IMG/VR virus record: IMGVR_UViG_3300022749_000028
Coordinates: 1-20,784 of that record
Length of the DNA stretch: 20,784 bases
Source of the DNA: a virus
Direction: 5' to 3' (one strand)
A program made the translations under genes and the position numbers. Positions 1 through 6,494 of this stretch are shown piece after piece. Numbering within the stretch: the first letter of the stretch is position 1; the number at the start of each line of letters is the position of its first letter. The notes beneath the pieces were generated by a model. It did not search any database. It was not told the DNA's origin and saw nothing but the letters and a program-made list of their open reading frames with translations.

Positions 1-1
1 C

Positions 2-1435
2 AACGGCGGATATTATCCGATCGTGTACGATCCTGCTCAAGCGTTCGACGTGATGCAGCGCTCGGATAAGGAGATTGACGCGCAATTCGACAACTCGACA
101 TTCAGCCGCCCGGCCGTTGCACACGGGTTCACCAAGGCGCGCGTAGACAATTATTCCCGACCGATCCTTTTGGATCTGCGCGCGTTAACCGGACATATCG
201 ACAAGGCCATTCAGAATATCACCCATCGCGAGCCGGTCCGCGACACACTGAAGCTGATCTCCGACCCGGAGCTTCAGCGGACGTTGATCGAGACCATGGG
301 GCGGCCCGTGTATCAGGAGATGTACAAATGGCTGGACCGGATCGCGAAGGACCGCGGGGAGCCGCCGGCAAACGCATCGATCGCGCGCCTGATGTCGGGG
401 GCGAGGGCGAACATCTCCCTATATGCGATGGGGTTCAGGCTGACGACGGCACTGTCACAGCTTGCCGGATGGTCGAACGCCATGGAGATGGTCAAGCCGT
501 CTTTCATGGGCTCGGCGCTGGCGGCCACGATCCGGCATCCCATCGAGACATGGGAGACGATCACGGCGAAGTCCGGCGAGATGCGGGACCGGACGAACAA
601 CCTAGACCGCGACGTTCGCTCCGCTCTCGCCCGGCTTGAGGGCAAGACGGGGGCGGTGGACCAGTTCAAGAAGTTCGCGTTCTGGGGCACGGCCATGGCG
701 GACCGGGCGGTGGCCGCGCCGACATGGCTGGGCGCGTACAACCAGCACATCGCCACATACCCGACCGACGAGGCCGGGGCGATCCGCGCGGGCGACCGGG
801 CGGTGCGCCTGACGCAAGGGTCCGGCGCGGCCAAAGACTTGTCATCGATCATGGGCAACAAGAACGAAGCCCTGCAAGTCTACACCATGTTCTACTCGTA
901 TTTTAACCTGTACTATAACAGGTTGCGCGCGCTCGGCCGGGACACCCGGATCATGATGCGCGATGGTGAATACGAGGATATACCCCATCTGCTCGCGCGG
1001 TCCGTGTTCCTCGTCATCGTGCCGGCGATCATGGCCGACGCGCTGGTGGGCAAGTGGAAGGATGATGACGAGGGGTGGGCGTGGTGGGCGTTCCGCAAGG
1101 CGTCGCTGTACCCGATGATGTCCGTGCCGCTTTTGCGGGACATTGGCGGCGCGCTCGATAGCGGGCTCGCTTACCAGATGTCGCCGCTGGCCCGGTTCGG
1201 CGAGCTTGCGACGCGGCTGGCACAGGACGCGAACAAGAAGCTTCACGGCGAAGACGTGGAAGGCCGGCTGATGGCGAAGCGCGCGGCAGAGCTTGCGGGC
1301 TACACGTTCGGCCTGCCGCTCGGCCAGGGCGTCAGCACGGCGTCGAACGTCTGGCAGGGCTTGGAGCAAGGCGACTTCAAGACGCGGGATCTGCTGTTTA
1401 GCAGGCGGTCGTTCGGCGACACGCGCGACCAGTAA
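2..1435 (+). CDS. PLxRFG-type large virion protein, C-terminal part (5' end outside window)
   Basis: The frame is open from the left edge, and the residues before the first GTG at 23 read NGGYYPIVYDP in the same frame, so this is the C-terminal part of a longer protein. About 478 residues are visible. A PLARFG segment near nucleotide 1185 matches the PLxRFG motif that names a family of very large phage proteins with polyvalent-protein-type domains, thought to be carried in the virion. The segment EDIPHLLARSVFLVIVPAIM (near nucleotides 975-1035) is hydrophobic and could be a membrane helix; most of the rest looks helical. It appears to end the structural gene block, because lysis genes follow on the same strand. 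The family call rests on the motif and general style, not on an alignment. Confidence 0.6.
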   Translation, partial: NGGYYPIVYDPAQAFDVMQRSDKEIDAQFDNSTFSRPAVAHGFTKARVDNYSRPILLDLRALTGHIDKAIQNITHREPVRDTLKLISDPELQRTLIETMGRPVYQEMYKWLDRIAKDRGEPPANASIARLMSGARANISLYAMGFRLTTALSQLAGWSNAMEMVKPSFMGSALAATIRHPIETWETITAKSGEMRDRTNNLDRDVRSALARLEGKTGAVDQFKKFAFWGTAMADRAVAAPTWLGAYNQHIATYPTDEAGAIRAGDRAVRLTQGSGAAKDLSSIMGNKNEALQVYTMFYSYFNLYYNRLRALGRDTRIMMRDGEYEDIPHLLARSVFLVIVPAIMADALVGKWKDDDEGWAWWAFRKASLYPMMSVPLLRDIGGALDSGLAYQMSPLARFGELATRLAQDANKKLHGEDVEGRLMAKRAAELAGYTFGLPLGQGVSTASNVWQGLEQGDFKTRDLLFSRRSFGDTRDQ

Positions 1436-1455
1436 CGCCGCGAACGGTTTGGTGG

Positions 1456-1515
1456 TTGACTCACCAATCCGTGCATGTATGGTGCTCGTGTTGTTGGGAC
1501 AACGCGAGACACAAC
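1456..1515 (+). promoter_or_regulatory. Promoter plus conserved GGGAC leader for the 43-aa gene
   Basis: TTGACT at 1456-1461 and TATGGT at 1478-1483, 16 bases apart, form a good sigma70-like promoter. The leader that follows contains TTGGGACAACGCGAGAC, a variant of the GGTTGGGACCAAACGAGACG element repeated through this window, and runs straight into the ATG at 1516. GGGAC begins at position 41 counted from the first T of TTGACT. The GAGA of the leader is the only Shine-Dalgarno candidate. Confidence 0.6.
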
Positions 1516-1647
1516 ATGTTCGGTTACAGCCTCGATGGGCGCAAACTGCTGCGCGCCGGTCGCGTCATCCGTGAATACGAGAGCCGAGGCGATGCGGTCG
1601 CCGCATTCGCCAAGCTCCTGCGCCTGATCCACGTCCTGGCGCGCTGA
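1516..1647 (+). CDS. Small basic protein, 43 aa, unknown function
   Basis: I do not recognise this protein. The start is the ATG at 1516 because it lies just after the conserved leader element; an upstream in-frame start at 1456 would fall inside the -35 hexamer. The product begins MFGYSLDGRKLLRAGRVIRE. It is short, basic and probably helical, with no cysteine pairs and no membrane segment. It is the first gene after the virion protein and has its own promoter, so it is probably expressed separately from the structural genes. The next ORF starts two bases after its stop, which suggests a two-gene unit. Confidence 0.55.
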   Translation: MFGYSLDGRKLLRAGRVIREYESRGDAVAAFAKLLRLIHVLAR

Positions 1648-1649
1648 TC

Positions 1650-1841
1650 GTGGCGCACGATCAGACCGGCAACCCCTACGGCGAGAAGCCTGTTCTTCCG
1701 CCGCTACCGCGGGGCCTCGCCCCGCGCATGACCCGACGCGGCCGTGAGAGCCGGGCCGAGACCGTGGCGCGTGCTGTCGCGGCGCGCGCCCGCATGGCAG
1801 AACTGATGCGACGCGCCGTCAACGAATGGGAACGCGATTGA
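1650..1841 (+). CDS. Small Arg/Ala-rich protein, 63 aa, unknown function
   Basis: The frame begins with GTG at 1650, two bases after the stop of the 43-aa gene, and is followed by a palindromic segment and another gene. The product is rich in proline in its first third, then has a long Arg/Ala/Glu stretch (residues about 27-60) that should form a charged helix. There is no clear ribosome binding site, so translation may be coupled to the upstream gene; ATG at 1729 is an alternative start. In DNA this GC-rich such a frame can be open by chance, so the call is moderate. No function is proposed. Confidence 0.4.
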   Translation: MAHDQTGNPYGEKPVLPPLPRGLAPRMTRRGRESRAETVARAVAARARMAELMRRAVNEWERD

Positions 1842-1842
1842 T

Positions 1843-1858
1843 GTCAATATCAATTGAC
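1843..1858. repeat. Inverted repeat upstream of the HTH gene
   Basis: GTCAAT, four bases, then ATTGAC form a perfect 6-bp inverted repeat just before the GAGGAG ribosome binding site (1859-1864) of the HTH gene. A second overlapping pair, TTGAT and ATCAA, lies at 1838-1853. The half sites resemble the TTGAC/GTCAA halves of the promoter palindromes elsewhere in the window, but their order and spacing differ. Autoregulation of the HTH gene is one reading. Confidence 0.4.
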
Positions 1859-1869
1859 GAGGAGCCGCA

Positions 1870-2072
1870 ATGACACCTGAAGCATTTCGTTGCTGGCTGG
1901 CTGTGATGCGCGAGCGTCACGGCTGGACACTACACGACGCCGCGCGCGCCCTTGGGTGCGGCGTAAATTCCCCAACGCATGGTCTGTGCAAGGCGCGCCA
2001 TTATACATCGCTCTCGCCTGTGCTGCTCTTGCCGACGGAATCCCGCCATGGCACAGGACCCTAGACGGGTGA
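1870..2072 (+). pseudogene. Small phage HTH regulator, apparently frameshifted
   Basis: The start is the ATG at 1870, with GAGGAG five bases upstream. Frame 1 gives an N-terminal part typical of small phage helix-turn-helix proteins (MTPEAFRCWLAVMRERHGW, then LHDAARALG). After about residue 37 this frame loses family character. The -1 frame from about 1972 continues as GAPLYIALACAALADGIPPW and stops at 2072, which is the C-terminal signature I recall for these proteins in alphaproteobacteria. Adding one base to the CCCC run at 1969-1972 would join both halves into a protein of about 67 residues. Explanations are a disabling mutation, a homopolymer sequencing error or, less likely, programmed frameshifting. 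If functional, it would be a DNA-binding regulator. Confidence 0.6.
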
Positions 2073-2075
2073 TGT

Positions 2076-2085
2076 GGTTGGGACC
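2076..2085 (+). promoter_or_regulatory. GGTTGGGACC element abutting a start codon
   Basis: GGTTGGGACC touches the ATG at 2086 directly, with no GAGACG part and no room for a separate Shine-Dalgarno site. If the element marks a transcript 5' end, as its spacing at other promoters suggests, this mRNA would have only a few untranslated bases. Confidence 0.45.
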
Positions 2086-2307
2086 ATGAGAACTGTCGGC
2101 GTCGCCTCATTGGCGGCGGTTGTACTAGCTTTGCCGCTAGTTACTGCCGTCTCTAGTCATGCTCACGCCGGCACGTTCTGCGCCCCCGTCAGGTGGGAGG
2201 GCGTCGGAACGGTGCAGATCTGCGCCCCTCCGCGCCCTCCCCGGCGCAAGCGAGGGCAGTACGGGATATGGCCGAAATCATTCCAGCCCCGGCCCTCGGG
2301 TTTCTGA
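2086..2307 (+). CDS. Small secreted protein with signal peptide, 73 aa
   Basis: The ATG at 2086 is chosen because it follows the conserved GGTTGGGACC element. The N-terminus is a clear Sec signal peptide: MRT, a hydrophobic core VGVASLAAVVLALPLVTAV, then SSHAHA as a likely signal peptidase I site. The mature part is about 45 residues, has two cysteines (TFC and QIC) that could form a disulfide, and a Pro/Arg-rich tail. Its last 40 bases overlap the start of the endolysin gene. The position at the head of the lysis cassette suggests a periplasmic role in lysis or envelope interaction, but I recognise no family. There is no lipobox, so a spanin-type lipoprotein is not supported. Confidence 0.5.
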   Translation: MRTVGVASLAAVVLALPLVTAVSSHAHAGTFCAPVRWEGVGTVQICAPPRPPRRKRGQYGIWPKSFQPRPSGF

Positions 2308-2987
2308 GCTTCATCGCGAGCTTCGAGGCCCCGAAGGGGTACGACACGGTTTATGACAACCGCATGTCGCAGATGCCGAAGCCGCTTACCTCGATGACCT
2401 TGGCCGAAGTCATCGCTGACGGGCCGCGCCGGACAAAAGCTTTCGGCTCCTCGGCGTGCGGCCGATACCAGTTCATGACCGCGACGCTTCAGGACTTGCG
2501 CAAGACGCTGGTTCTGATAGGCGACGACTTGTTCTCTCCGGCGCTACAGGATCGTCTCGGGTTCGAGCTGCTGAAGCGGCGCGGGTACCTGAAGTTCGTG
2601 GCCGGCAGCATGTCGGCCCAGGCGTTCGGGCTGGGGATTGCCCAGGAGTGGGCGTCGTTCCCGGTGTTGGCTGCGGTGTTCAATGGCAAGCGGGCGCTCG
2701 CTCGCGGGCAGAGCTACTATGCGGGTGACGGCGTGAACAAGGCGCTCGTTCGGCCTGAAGCCGTCGAGGCCGCGCTTGCCAAGGTCCTGGCGGTCGGCAA
2801 GCTGCCCCCCGTGGTCGTCGCCGAGCCGAAGCCCCTGCCGACTCCTTCGCACCCCGAGAGCGCTGTAGTTCCGATCCCGGCCGCGCCATCGTTCACGGTG
2901 CCCGCTGCGCCGCCGGACACCCGCACCGTGTGGCAGCGCATGGCGGACCGCCTGCGCGCCGCGTTCCCCGCTCAGAACAAGGCGTAA
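2268..2987 (+). CDS. Endolysin, lambda R-like lytic transglycosylase/muramidase
   Basis: The product should cleave the peptidoglycan glycan strand during lysis. It resembles phage lambda R along its length. IASFE places a glutamate at residue 20, close to the catalytic Glu of lambda R. SSACGRYQFM (61-70) matches the STAAGRYQ motif. LFSPALQD, LLKRRG and EWASFPV match later conserved blocks. I chose ATG 2268, with GAGGG 11 bases upstream, because the family begins near here; the frame stays open back to 2193. After the catalytic domain (about residue 165) comes a Pro/Ala-rich linker and a C-terminal amphipathic helix (VWQRMADRLRAAF). There is no signal peptide, so export would depend on the holin encoded four bases downstream. 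Confidence 0.8.
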   Translation: MAEIIPAPALGFLSFIASFEAPKGYDTVYDNRMSQMPKPLTSMTLAEVIADGPRRTKAFGSSACGRYQFMTATLQDLRKTLVLIGDDLFSPALQDRLGFELLKRRGYLKFVAGSMSAQAFGLGIAQEWASFPVLAAVFNGKRALARGQSYYAGDGVNKALVRPEAVEAALAKVLAVGKLPPVVVAEPKPLPTPSHPESAVVPIPAAPSFTVPAAPPDTRTVWQRMADRLRAAFPAQNKA

Positions 2988-2991
2988 GGCC

Positions 2992-3531
2992 ATGGCCGCA
3001 GGCATCCTCGGTACTATCCTCGGCGGCGTCGTGACGGGCGGGATCGGCCCGGCGATCGGCGCGGCTCTGCCTACGGTGGCGGACACCGCCAAGGTGCTGG
3101 TCGATCGGCTCGTGCCAGATCCGAACGCCAAGGCGGCGGCGCAGGCCGAAGTCGAGAAGGCCCTTGCCGCGCGAGAAATCGCGCTGGTCACGGCCACGGC
3201 CGAGATCGCCAAGTCACAAGCCTCGATCAACCTCGCAGAGGCGCAAGGCAACGATCGGTTCTCCGCGCGCTGGCGTCCGTCTGTCGGATGGATCTGCGCG
3301 GCCGGCTTCGGCTACCAGTTCGTGCTGGCCCCGGTTCTGTCGTGGACCACGAATCTCATCAACGCTCTGGTGGGCTGCGCCATTCCGGTCGCCCCGTCCC
3401 TGTCCATCAACGACTTAATGGTAGTTCTCGGGGGCATCCTGGGTCTTGGCGCGTTCCGTACTACAGAGCGCGTCAGCGGCGTCCCTGCGGCCGCGGCAGC
3501 AAGCCAAGCCGCTGCGGGTCTCGCCCGCTGA
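2992..3531 (+). CDS. Holin, 3TM type (GTA_holin_3TM-like)
   Basis: The 179-residue product has a Gly-rich hydrophobic N-terminus, a charged Ala-rich helix (about 45-85), then the hallmark RWRPSVGWICAAGFGYQFV followed by hydrophobic segments near 97-117, 120-135 and 137-156. This layout matches the three-TM holin family associated with phage and gene-transfer-agent release in alphaproteobacteria. It would form inner-membrane lesions that release the endolysin encoded four bases upstream. ATG 2992 lies close behind the endolysin stop, so translation is probably coupled. The gene end is buried in a strong hairpin (3514-3542). Confidence 0.82.
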   Translation: MAAGILGTILGGVVTGGIGPAIGAALPTVADTAKVLVDRLVPDPNAKAAAQAEVEKALAAREIALVTATAEIAKSQASINLAEAQGNDRFSARWRPSVGWICAAGFGYQFVLAPVLSWTTNLINALVGCAIPVAPSLSINDLMVVLGGILGLGAFRTTERVSGVPAAAAASQAAAGLAR

Positions 3532-3542
3532 GCGAGACCCGC
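3514..3542. repeat. 11-bp hairpin spanning the holin stop codon
   Basis: GCGGGTCTCGC (3514-3524) pairs perfectly with GCGAGACCCGC (3532-3542) around a 7-base loop. The holin TGA (3529-3531) lies in the loop. No T run follows and the next gene's GGAAGG ribosome binding site starts three bases later, so this is more likely a transcript-stability or attenuation structure than a simple terminator. Confidence 0.7.
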
Positions 3543-3557
3543 ACGGAAGGCGCCCCG

Positions 3558-4025
3558 ATGCTCGACTACAAGTCTCCTCTTAACCGCACCCGCTCGACGG
3601 AGTGGATGCTGTCCTGCCTCCTGCTGGTCTGGGGGTACAAGATGGTGAGCCCGGAGGAGTTTTTCGACGGGCCGACGTATATCGTGATGAAGGCGCTTGC
3701 CGATGAAAGCACCTGGGGCCTCGTGGCGATCCTGTGTGCCGGCGTCCGCCTTGTCGGTCTGTATATCAATGGCTGGTGGCGGCGCACGCCCATCGTCCGG
3801 TGCTTTGGCGCCTTCATGGGCGGGACATTCTGGCTGTTGATTGGTTCGCTCATGTACATGGGCGGGCATGCCACGGGCACAAAGCTTCCGCCGGGGCTGT
3901 GGTACTACGGCGTATTCTTCGCCTTTGAGGGCTGGTGCATCCTGAGCACTGGTTACGACATGGCGCAGGAAGGTTCGTTCGGTAAGAGGCCACCGGCACG
4001 CTATGCTGTCACCCGAGCAACTTAA
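3558..4025 (+). CDS. Four-TM membrane protein of the lysis cassette, 155 aa
   Basis: The start ATG 3558 follows GGAAGG with good spacing. The product has about four hydrophobic segments: WMLSCLLLVWGYKMV (about 15-29), WGLVAILCAGVRLVGLYI (about 52-69), CFGAFMGGTFWLLIGSLMYM (about 80-99) and LWYYGVFFAFEGWCI (about 112-126). I do not recognise a named family. It lies between the holin and another membrane protein, so a second holin, antiholin or lysis-associated role is plausible but not shown. Its last 23 bases overlap the next gene in another frame. Confidence 0.7.
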   Translation: MLDYKSPLNRTRSTEWMLSCLLLVWGYKMVSPEEFFDGPTYIVMKALADESTWGLVAILCAGVRLVGLYINGWWRRTPIVRCFGAFMGGTFWLLIGSLMYMGGHATGTKLPPGLWYYGVFFAFEGWCILSTGYDMAQEGSFGKRPPARYAVTRAT

Positions 4026-4380
4026 GGGTTACGCTGATATCGCCGTCTCCCTGCTGGGGGCCGGCGGATTCGGCGCGATCGTCCTTGCTGTTCTGGGCAT
4101 CAAGAAGGGGTCGGCAGAGAGGCCGGCAGACCCGGTCCCCTCAATCGGCGCGGGCAGCATGGCGCACCTCGCCGGCATGATGGTCGGCGAGCATTTCGGG
4201 ATGCAGCTTCTGGAAAAGCTTCAGGGGCTCAACGACGGGATCAAGTCACTGGTCCGCGCCCACGAGGACGAAACCCGCGCGATCCGCGAGGCGTCCGAAG
4301 ACAGGCGCAATAGTACCCGCCGGCTGTGCGAGGAGATCGACAGCCTGACGGATGCGACAAAGGCGAGCCGGTCGCACTAG
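4003..4380 (+). CDS. Single-TM protein with C-terminal coiled coil, 125 aa
   Basis: The ATG at 4003 overlaps the preceding gene by 23 bases, which is typical of coupled phage genes. One hydrophobic segment (about 10-33, IAVSLLGAGGFGAIVLAVLG) is followed by a polar linker and a charged helical tail from about residue 65 (LLEKLQGL to the C-terminus) that looks like a coiled coil. This layout resembles membrane-anchored lysis accessory or spanin-like proteins, but there is no lipoprotein partner to confirm that. The stop TAG lies in CTAG (4377-4380), which also supplies the stop of the convergent gene. Confidence 0.65.
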   Translation: MLSPEQLKGYADIAVSLLGAGGFGAIVLAVLGIKKGSAERPADPVPSIGAGSMAHLAGMMVGEHFGMQLLEKLQGLNDGIKSLVRAHEDETRAIREASEDRRNSTRRLCEEIDSLTDATKASRSH

Positions 4381-4769
4381 GCGGCCCGGCTCCGGGCGGC
4401 GATGCTGTTCTCGACGGCGATCCGCCCGGCCGCCGCGCCGGCCGTCTGCATGACGACGACGCGGAGCGGGGCAAGCCCGGCGTGCAGTTCGTCGTAGGCT
4501 CGCCAGGACTGCCGGCCGCCGCGCTCGCTCACGTCCTCGGCCCGCCACTGGCGGGCAAGCTCGCACGTCAGAGCCCAGAGGCCGCGCACCTGTGCAAGGC
4601 CGCGCTCGTACCGCAGCAGCATGAACATGTCATAGAGCTGCGAGCCGCGGAGCATCCGCCGGTTCGAGAAAGTCTTCTTGCAGGGCTTCGAGCAGAAGAT
4701 AGGCGCGCTGCCGCGCCCCTTGTTCATGGCCGTGAACGGCCGTCCGCATTCGCGGCACGTCTTGCACAT
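4377..4769 (-). CDS. Zinc-finger protein with helical C-terminus, 130 aa
   Basis: The start is the ATG at 4769: it begins the zinc finger and sits nine bases after a GGATGGGACC copy of the leader element; the 80 further upstream residues of the open frame look non-coding. The N-terminus, MCKTCRECGRPF, and FCSKPCKKTFSNRR (about residues 25-38) provide two Cys pairs for one zinc site. The rest (LYDMFMLLRYERG and onward) is helical. Similar small phage proteins with this CxxC...CSxxC and asparagine-arginine pattern exist, but their role is not known to me; nucleic-acid binding is likely. It is the distal gene of a two-gene minus-strand unit and shares a CTAG stop with the lysis cassette. Confidence 0.65.
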   Translation of the reverse strand: MCKTCRECGRPFTAMNKGRGSAPIFCSKPCKKTFSNRRMLRGSQLYDMFMLLRYERGLAQVRGLWALTCELARQWRAEDVSERGGRQSWRAYDELHAGLAPLRVVVMQTAGAAAGRIAVENSIAARSRAA

Positions 4770-4786
4770 TGCGCTGGTCCCATCCA
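4770..4786 (-). promoter_or_regulatory. GGATGGGACC leader element before the zinc-finger gene
   Basis: On the minus strand GGATGGGACCAGCGCA leads directly into the ATG at 4769. It is a one-mismatch copy of GGTTGGGACC. No TTGAC palindrome lies at the usual distance upstream; a GC hairpin (4803-4820) is there instead, so the element may act here in translation rather than at a promoter. Confidence 0.4.
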
Positions 4787-4802
4787 CGCAAGAGCTATGA
4801 GA

Positions 4803-4820
4803 GCGGGGCCGTAGCCCCGC
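4803..4820 (-). terminator. GC hairpin with UACG loop between two minus-strand genes
   Basis: On the minus strand GCGGGGC, TACG and GCCCCGC form a 7-bp stem with a stable UACG tetraloop, nine bases after the stop of the 75-aa gene. TCTCAT follows rather than a T run, so termination is probably partial. Confidence 0.45.
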
Positions 4821-4828
4821 CGGGCGTG

Positions 4829-5056
4829 TCAGCAATCCCCATCCGGGCGAGTGTGATAGTAGCCCTCCGGCCGCTCCGGCATGGCGACCGGCGGCGCGGC
4901 GCGGTCGATCAGCCACTGCTTGCGACCAAGCTCCCATTCCCGCGCGAGATGCGGGCAGGCCGGCGGCGTGTCGATGCCGTCGTGGCGGGAGAAATAGCCG
5001 TCGTGCCAAGAGTCAATCAGAGCTTCGAGGTCAAGATCATCGAGGTATGAGGTCAT
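4829..5056 (-). CDS. Small acidic/aromatic protein, 75 aa, unknown function
   Basis: The ATG at 5056 follows GGTTGGGACCGACGCG, a copy of the leader element, which fixes the start. The product begins MTSYLDDLDLEALIDSWHDG and later contains PHLAREWELGRKQWLID. It is soluble, with no Cys pair or membrane segment. I recognise no family. It heads a two-gene minus-strand unit with the zinc-finger gene and has its own palindromic promoter region (5108-5148), separate from the recombination operon upstream. Confidence 0.6.
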   Translation of the reverse strand: MTSYLDDLDLEALIDSWHDGYFSRHDGIDTPPACPHLAREWELGRKQWLIDRAAPPVAMPERPEGYYHTRPDGDC

Positions 5057-5148
5057 CGCGTCGGTCCCAACCGGTTCAGGGGTCTAGCCCCTTCACGATG
5101 CATAGACGCCCGCACGGTTGTTGACAAGAGGTCAAGTACCGTGCGGGC
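5057..5148 (-). promoter_or_regulatory. Palindromic promoter/operator with long leader
   Basis: TTGAC-N5-GTCAA (5121-5135) is followed on the minus strand by CAAC-CGTG, as at three other promoters in this window. It sits at the centre of a larger palindrome: GCCCGCACGGT (5108-5118) pairs with ACCGTGCGGGC (5138-5148) around the same midpoint, 5128. TTGTCA and TATGCA with 17 bases between them give an alternative minus-strand promoter. The leader contains AGGGG-TCTAG-CCCCT (5078-5092) and then GGTTGGGACC (5071-5062) before the ATG. The operator-to-GGGACC distance is 31 bases longer than at the other copies. A plus-strand terminator reading is possible because TTTTT follows at 5152. Confidence 0.6.
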
Positions 5149-5154
5149 TGATTT

Positions 5155-5481
5155 TTACGCGGCGCGGCGGCGGCGCCCTGCGGGCTCCTCCTCGGGGGCA
5201 CGGCCGCCCTCGTTATCCTCGACTTCGCCGGCCGCCTGATCGGCGATTTCCTCGGCCGTTTCCGCCTCGGGGTGCTCGGTCTCTTCCTCGGCCTTGGCGC
5301 GGCTCGTGAAGCGGTGATCGACCTTCATCACGTCAGCGCCGGCCGCGGCCAGTCCGTTGAGGTCGTTCGACTGCTGCGCCTGATAGATCGCGTCGGCCTT
5401 GGCCTTCGTGTCTTCCAAGCTCTTCGGGTTCACCGGGAGAAACATCTTCACGGTGACGACGTAGCCCTTTTCGCGTGCCAT
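5155..5481 (-). CDS. Acidic-tailed protein downstream of recT, 108 aa
   Basis: The ATG at 5481 shares one base with the recT stop (TGATG), so translation is coupled. The N-terminal half (MAREKGYVVTVKMFLPVNP, then a helix with DTKAKADAIYQAQQ) looks folded. The C-terminal half is a low-complexity Glu/Ala stretch ending in GRRRRAA. I recognise no family. As the last gene of the RecE/RecT-like operon it could support recombination or single-strand handling, but nothing in the sequence shows that. A TGGGACC leader-like copy lies about 30 bases upstream inside recT. Confidence 0.65.
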   Translation of the reverse strand: MAREKGYVVTVKMFLPVNPKSLEDTKAKADAIYQAQQSNDLNGLAAAGADVMKVDHRFTSRAKAEEETEHPEAETAEEIADQAAGEVEDNEGGRAPEEEPAGRRRRAA

Positions 5482-6494
5482 CAGATTCTATCATCCTCTC
5501 GTTCGTCGGTCCCATCCTCGGCCCCTACGGGTTCGAGGTCTTCGACATCCTCGGAGCGCTCGGGCTCGGAGGTCTGCGAACTTGTGGCCGCCGCGGCGCT
5601 GGCGCGCTCCTGGCGGGCTTTGTCGAGAGCGGCCTTGCCACCGCCCTCCTTCTTCCTGCCGGCCGCTGGCGGGCTTGTCTCGCCATCCTGCGGGGCTTCG
5701 GTCTCGTCGTGGTCGATCTCCTCGCCCTCAGAACGATAAAGCCCGTCCACTCGTTCGAACATGGCGGCCGTCGCGCTATCAAACGGCAGTTGCTTGGAGT
5801 GCCGCCGCAGCACGGTTTTGCGCGCCATCTCGTGGGTGTGCTGCGCCCAGATCCCCACGAGATCGCCCTTGCGAATGCCCTTCTTCTTGTCGTCATACCG
5901 GGCGACGTTCTTGGACTGTAGCGCCGCAATGCGCATAACCTCAGACCAGCGCATCACTTCGATGGATTTGTGCCCGGTGTTCATGGTCACGACGGAATAG
6001 ACCGCGACAGGTTCTCCGAGTTCGCCCGTGAGGAGCGGGCGGTGGATAAGTCGCGGGTCGGAACCGGCCTGATATTCGAACAGCCCTTCCTTCATTTCGC
6101 CATCGTAGACGATGCCGGTTTCTAGCACAGACACAAGGCCGGAATTGTAGATCCGGCGACGCATTCCCGCGACCATGGGGATATATTGCGCCTCACGGGC
6201 GACGGTCACGAACGAGCCGTCTTCCTGACGCTCGCGCTTGTTGTAGATCACAAGCGCGGCCTCGCGACCGTCGAGCAGCAGGCCGTCTGATGCCGCCTTC
6301 TCGCACGCGGCGACGATGCTCTTCGGCGTGCATTCCCGAAGCTCCGGGTTGCCGTTGAGCGCCGACTTGACCAGCCCGACGAAGCGTTGCGTCGGGATGT
6401 TCTTGGGCAGGAGTTCGCCGAAGCGCTCCTGCGCGCGCACCAGTTCGGACCCGATGCGTTGGATGTTCTCGGTCTTGGCCGGCAGGTTGCTCAC
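5481..6494 (-). CDS. recT: RecT-family single-strand annealing protein
   Basis: The 337-residue product matches the RecT family: an N-terminal helical region, then TPKSIVAACEKAASDGLLLDG (about 59-79), EAALVIYNKRER, EAQYIPMVAGMRRRIYNSG (about 106-124) and later DLVGIWAQHTHEMARKTVLRR with LPFDSATA. RecT proteins anneal single strands exposed by a partner exonuclease, here the RecE-like gene upstream. After about residue 255 comes a long disordered acidic tail rich in Glu, Ala and Ser, which lengthens the protein beyond the usual size of about 270. The start is GTG 6494, overlapping the stop of the 50-aa ORF by four bases (GTGA). The end overlaps the next gene by one base. Confidence 0.9.
   Translation of the reverse strand: MSNLPAKTENIQRIGSELVRAQERFGELLPKNIPTQRFVGLVKSALNGNPELRECTPKSIVAACEKAASDGLLLDGREAALVIYNKRERQEDGSFVTVAREAQYIPMVAGMRRRIYNSGLVSVLETGIVYDGEMKEGLFEYQAGSDPRLIHRPLLTGELGEPVAVYSVVTMNTGHKSIEVMRWSEVMRIAALQSKNVARYDDKKKGIRKGDLVGIWAQHTHEMARKTVLRRHSKQLPFDSATAAMFERVDGLYRSEGEEIDHDETEAPQDGETSPPAAGRKKEGGGKAALDKARQERASAAAATSSQTSEPERSEDVEDLEPVGAEDGTDEREDDRI

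Noticed and set aside
842-1369. Minus-strand ORF opposite the virion protein
   Set aside because: Its composition is that of a shadow frame (Arg/His/Pro-rich) and the plus-strand frame is clearly coding.
2544-3251. Minus-strand ORF of 235 codons across endolysin and holin genes
   Set aside because: It crosses two recognised plus-strand genes and has Ala/Arg/Ser-rich shadow composition with no motif.
4326-4814. Plus-strand ORF opposite the zinc-finger gene
   Set aside because: The minus-strand frame has paired cysteines, a leader element and a suitable start, while this frame has only shadow composition.
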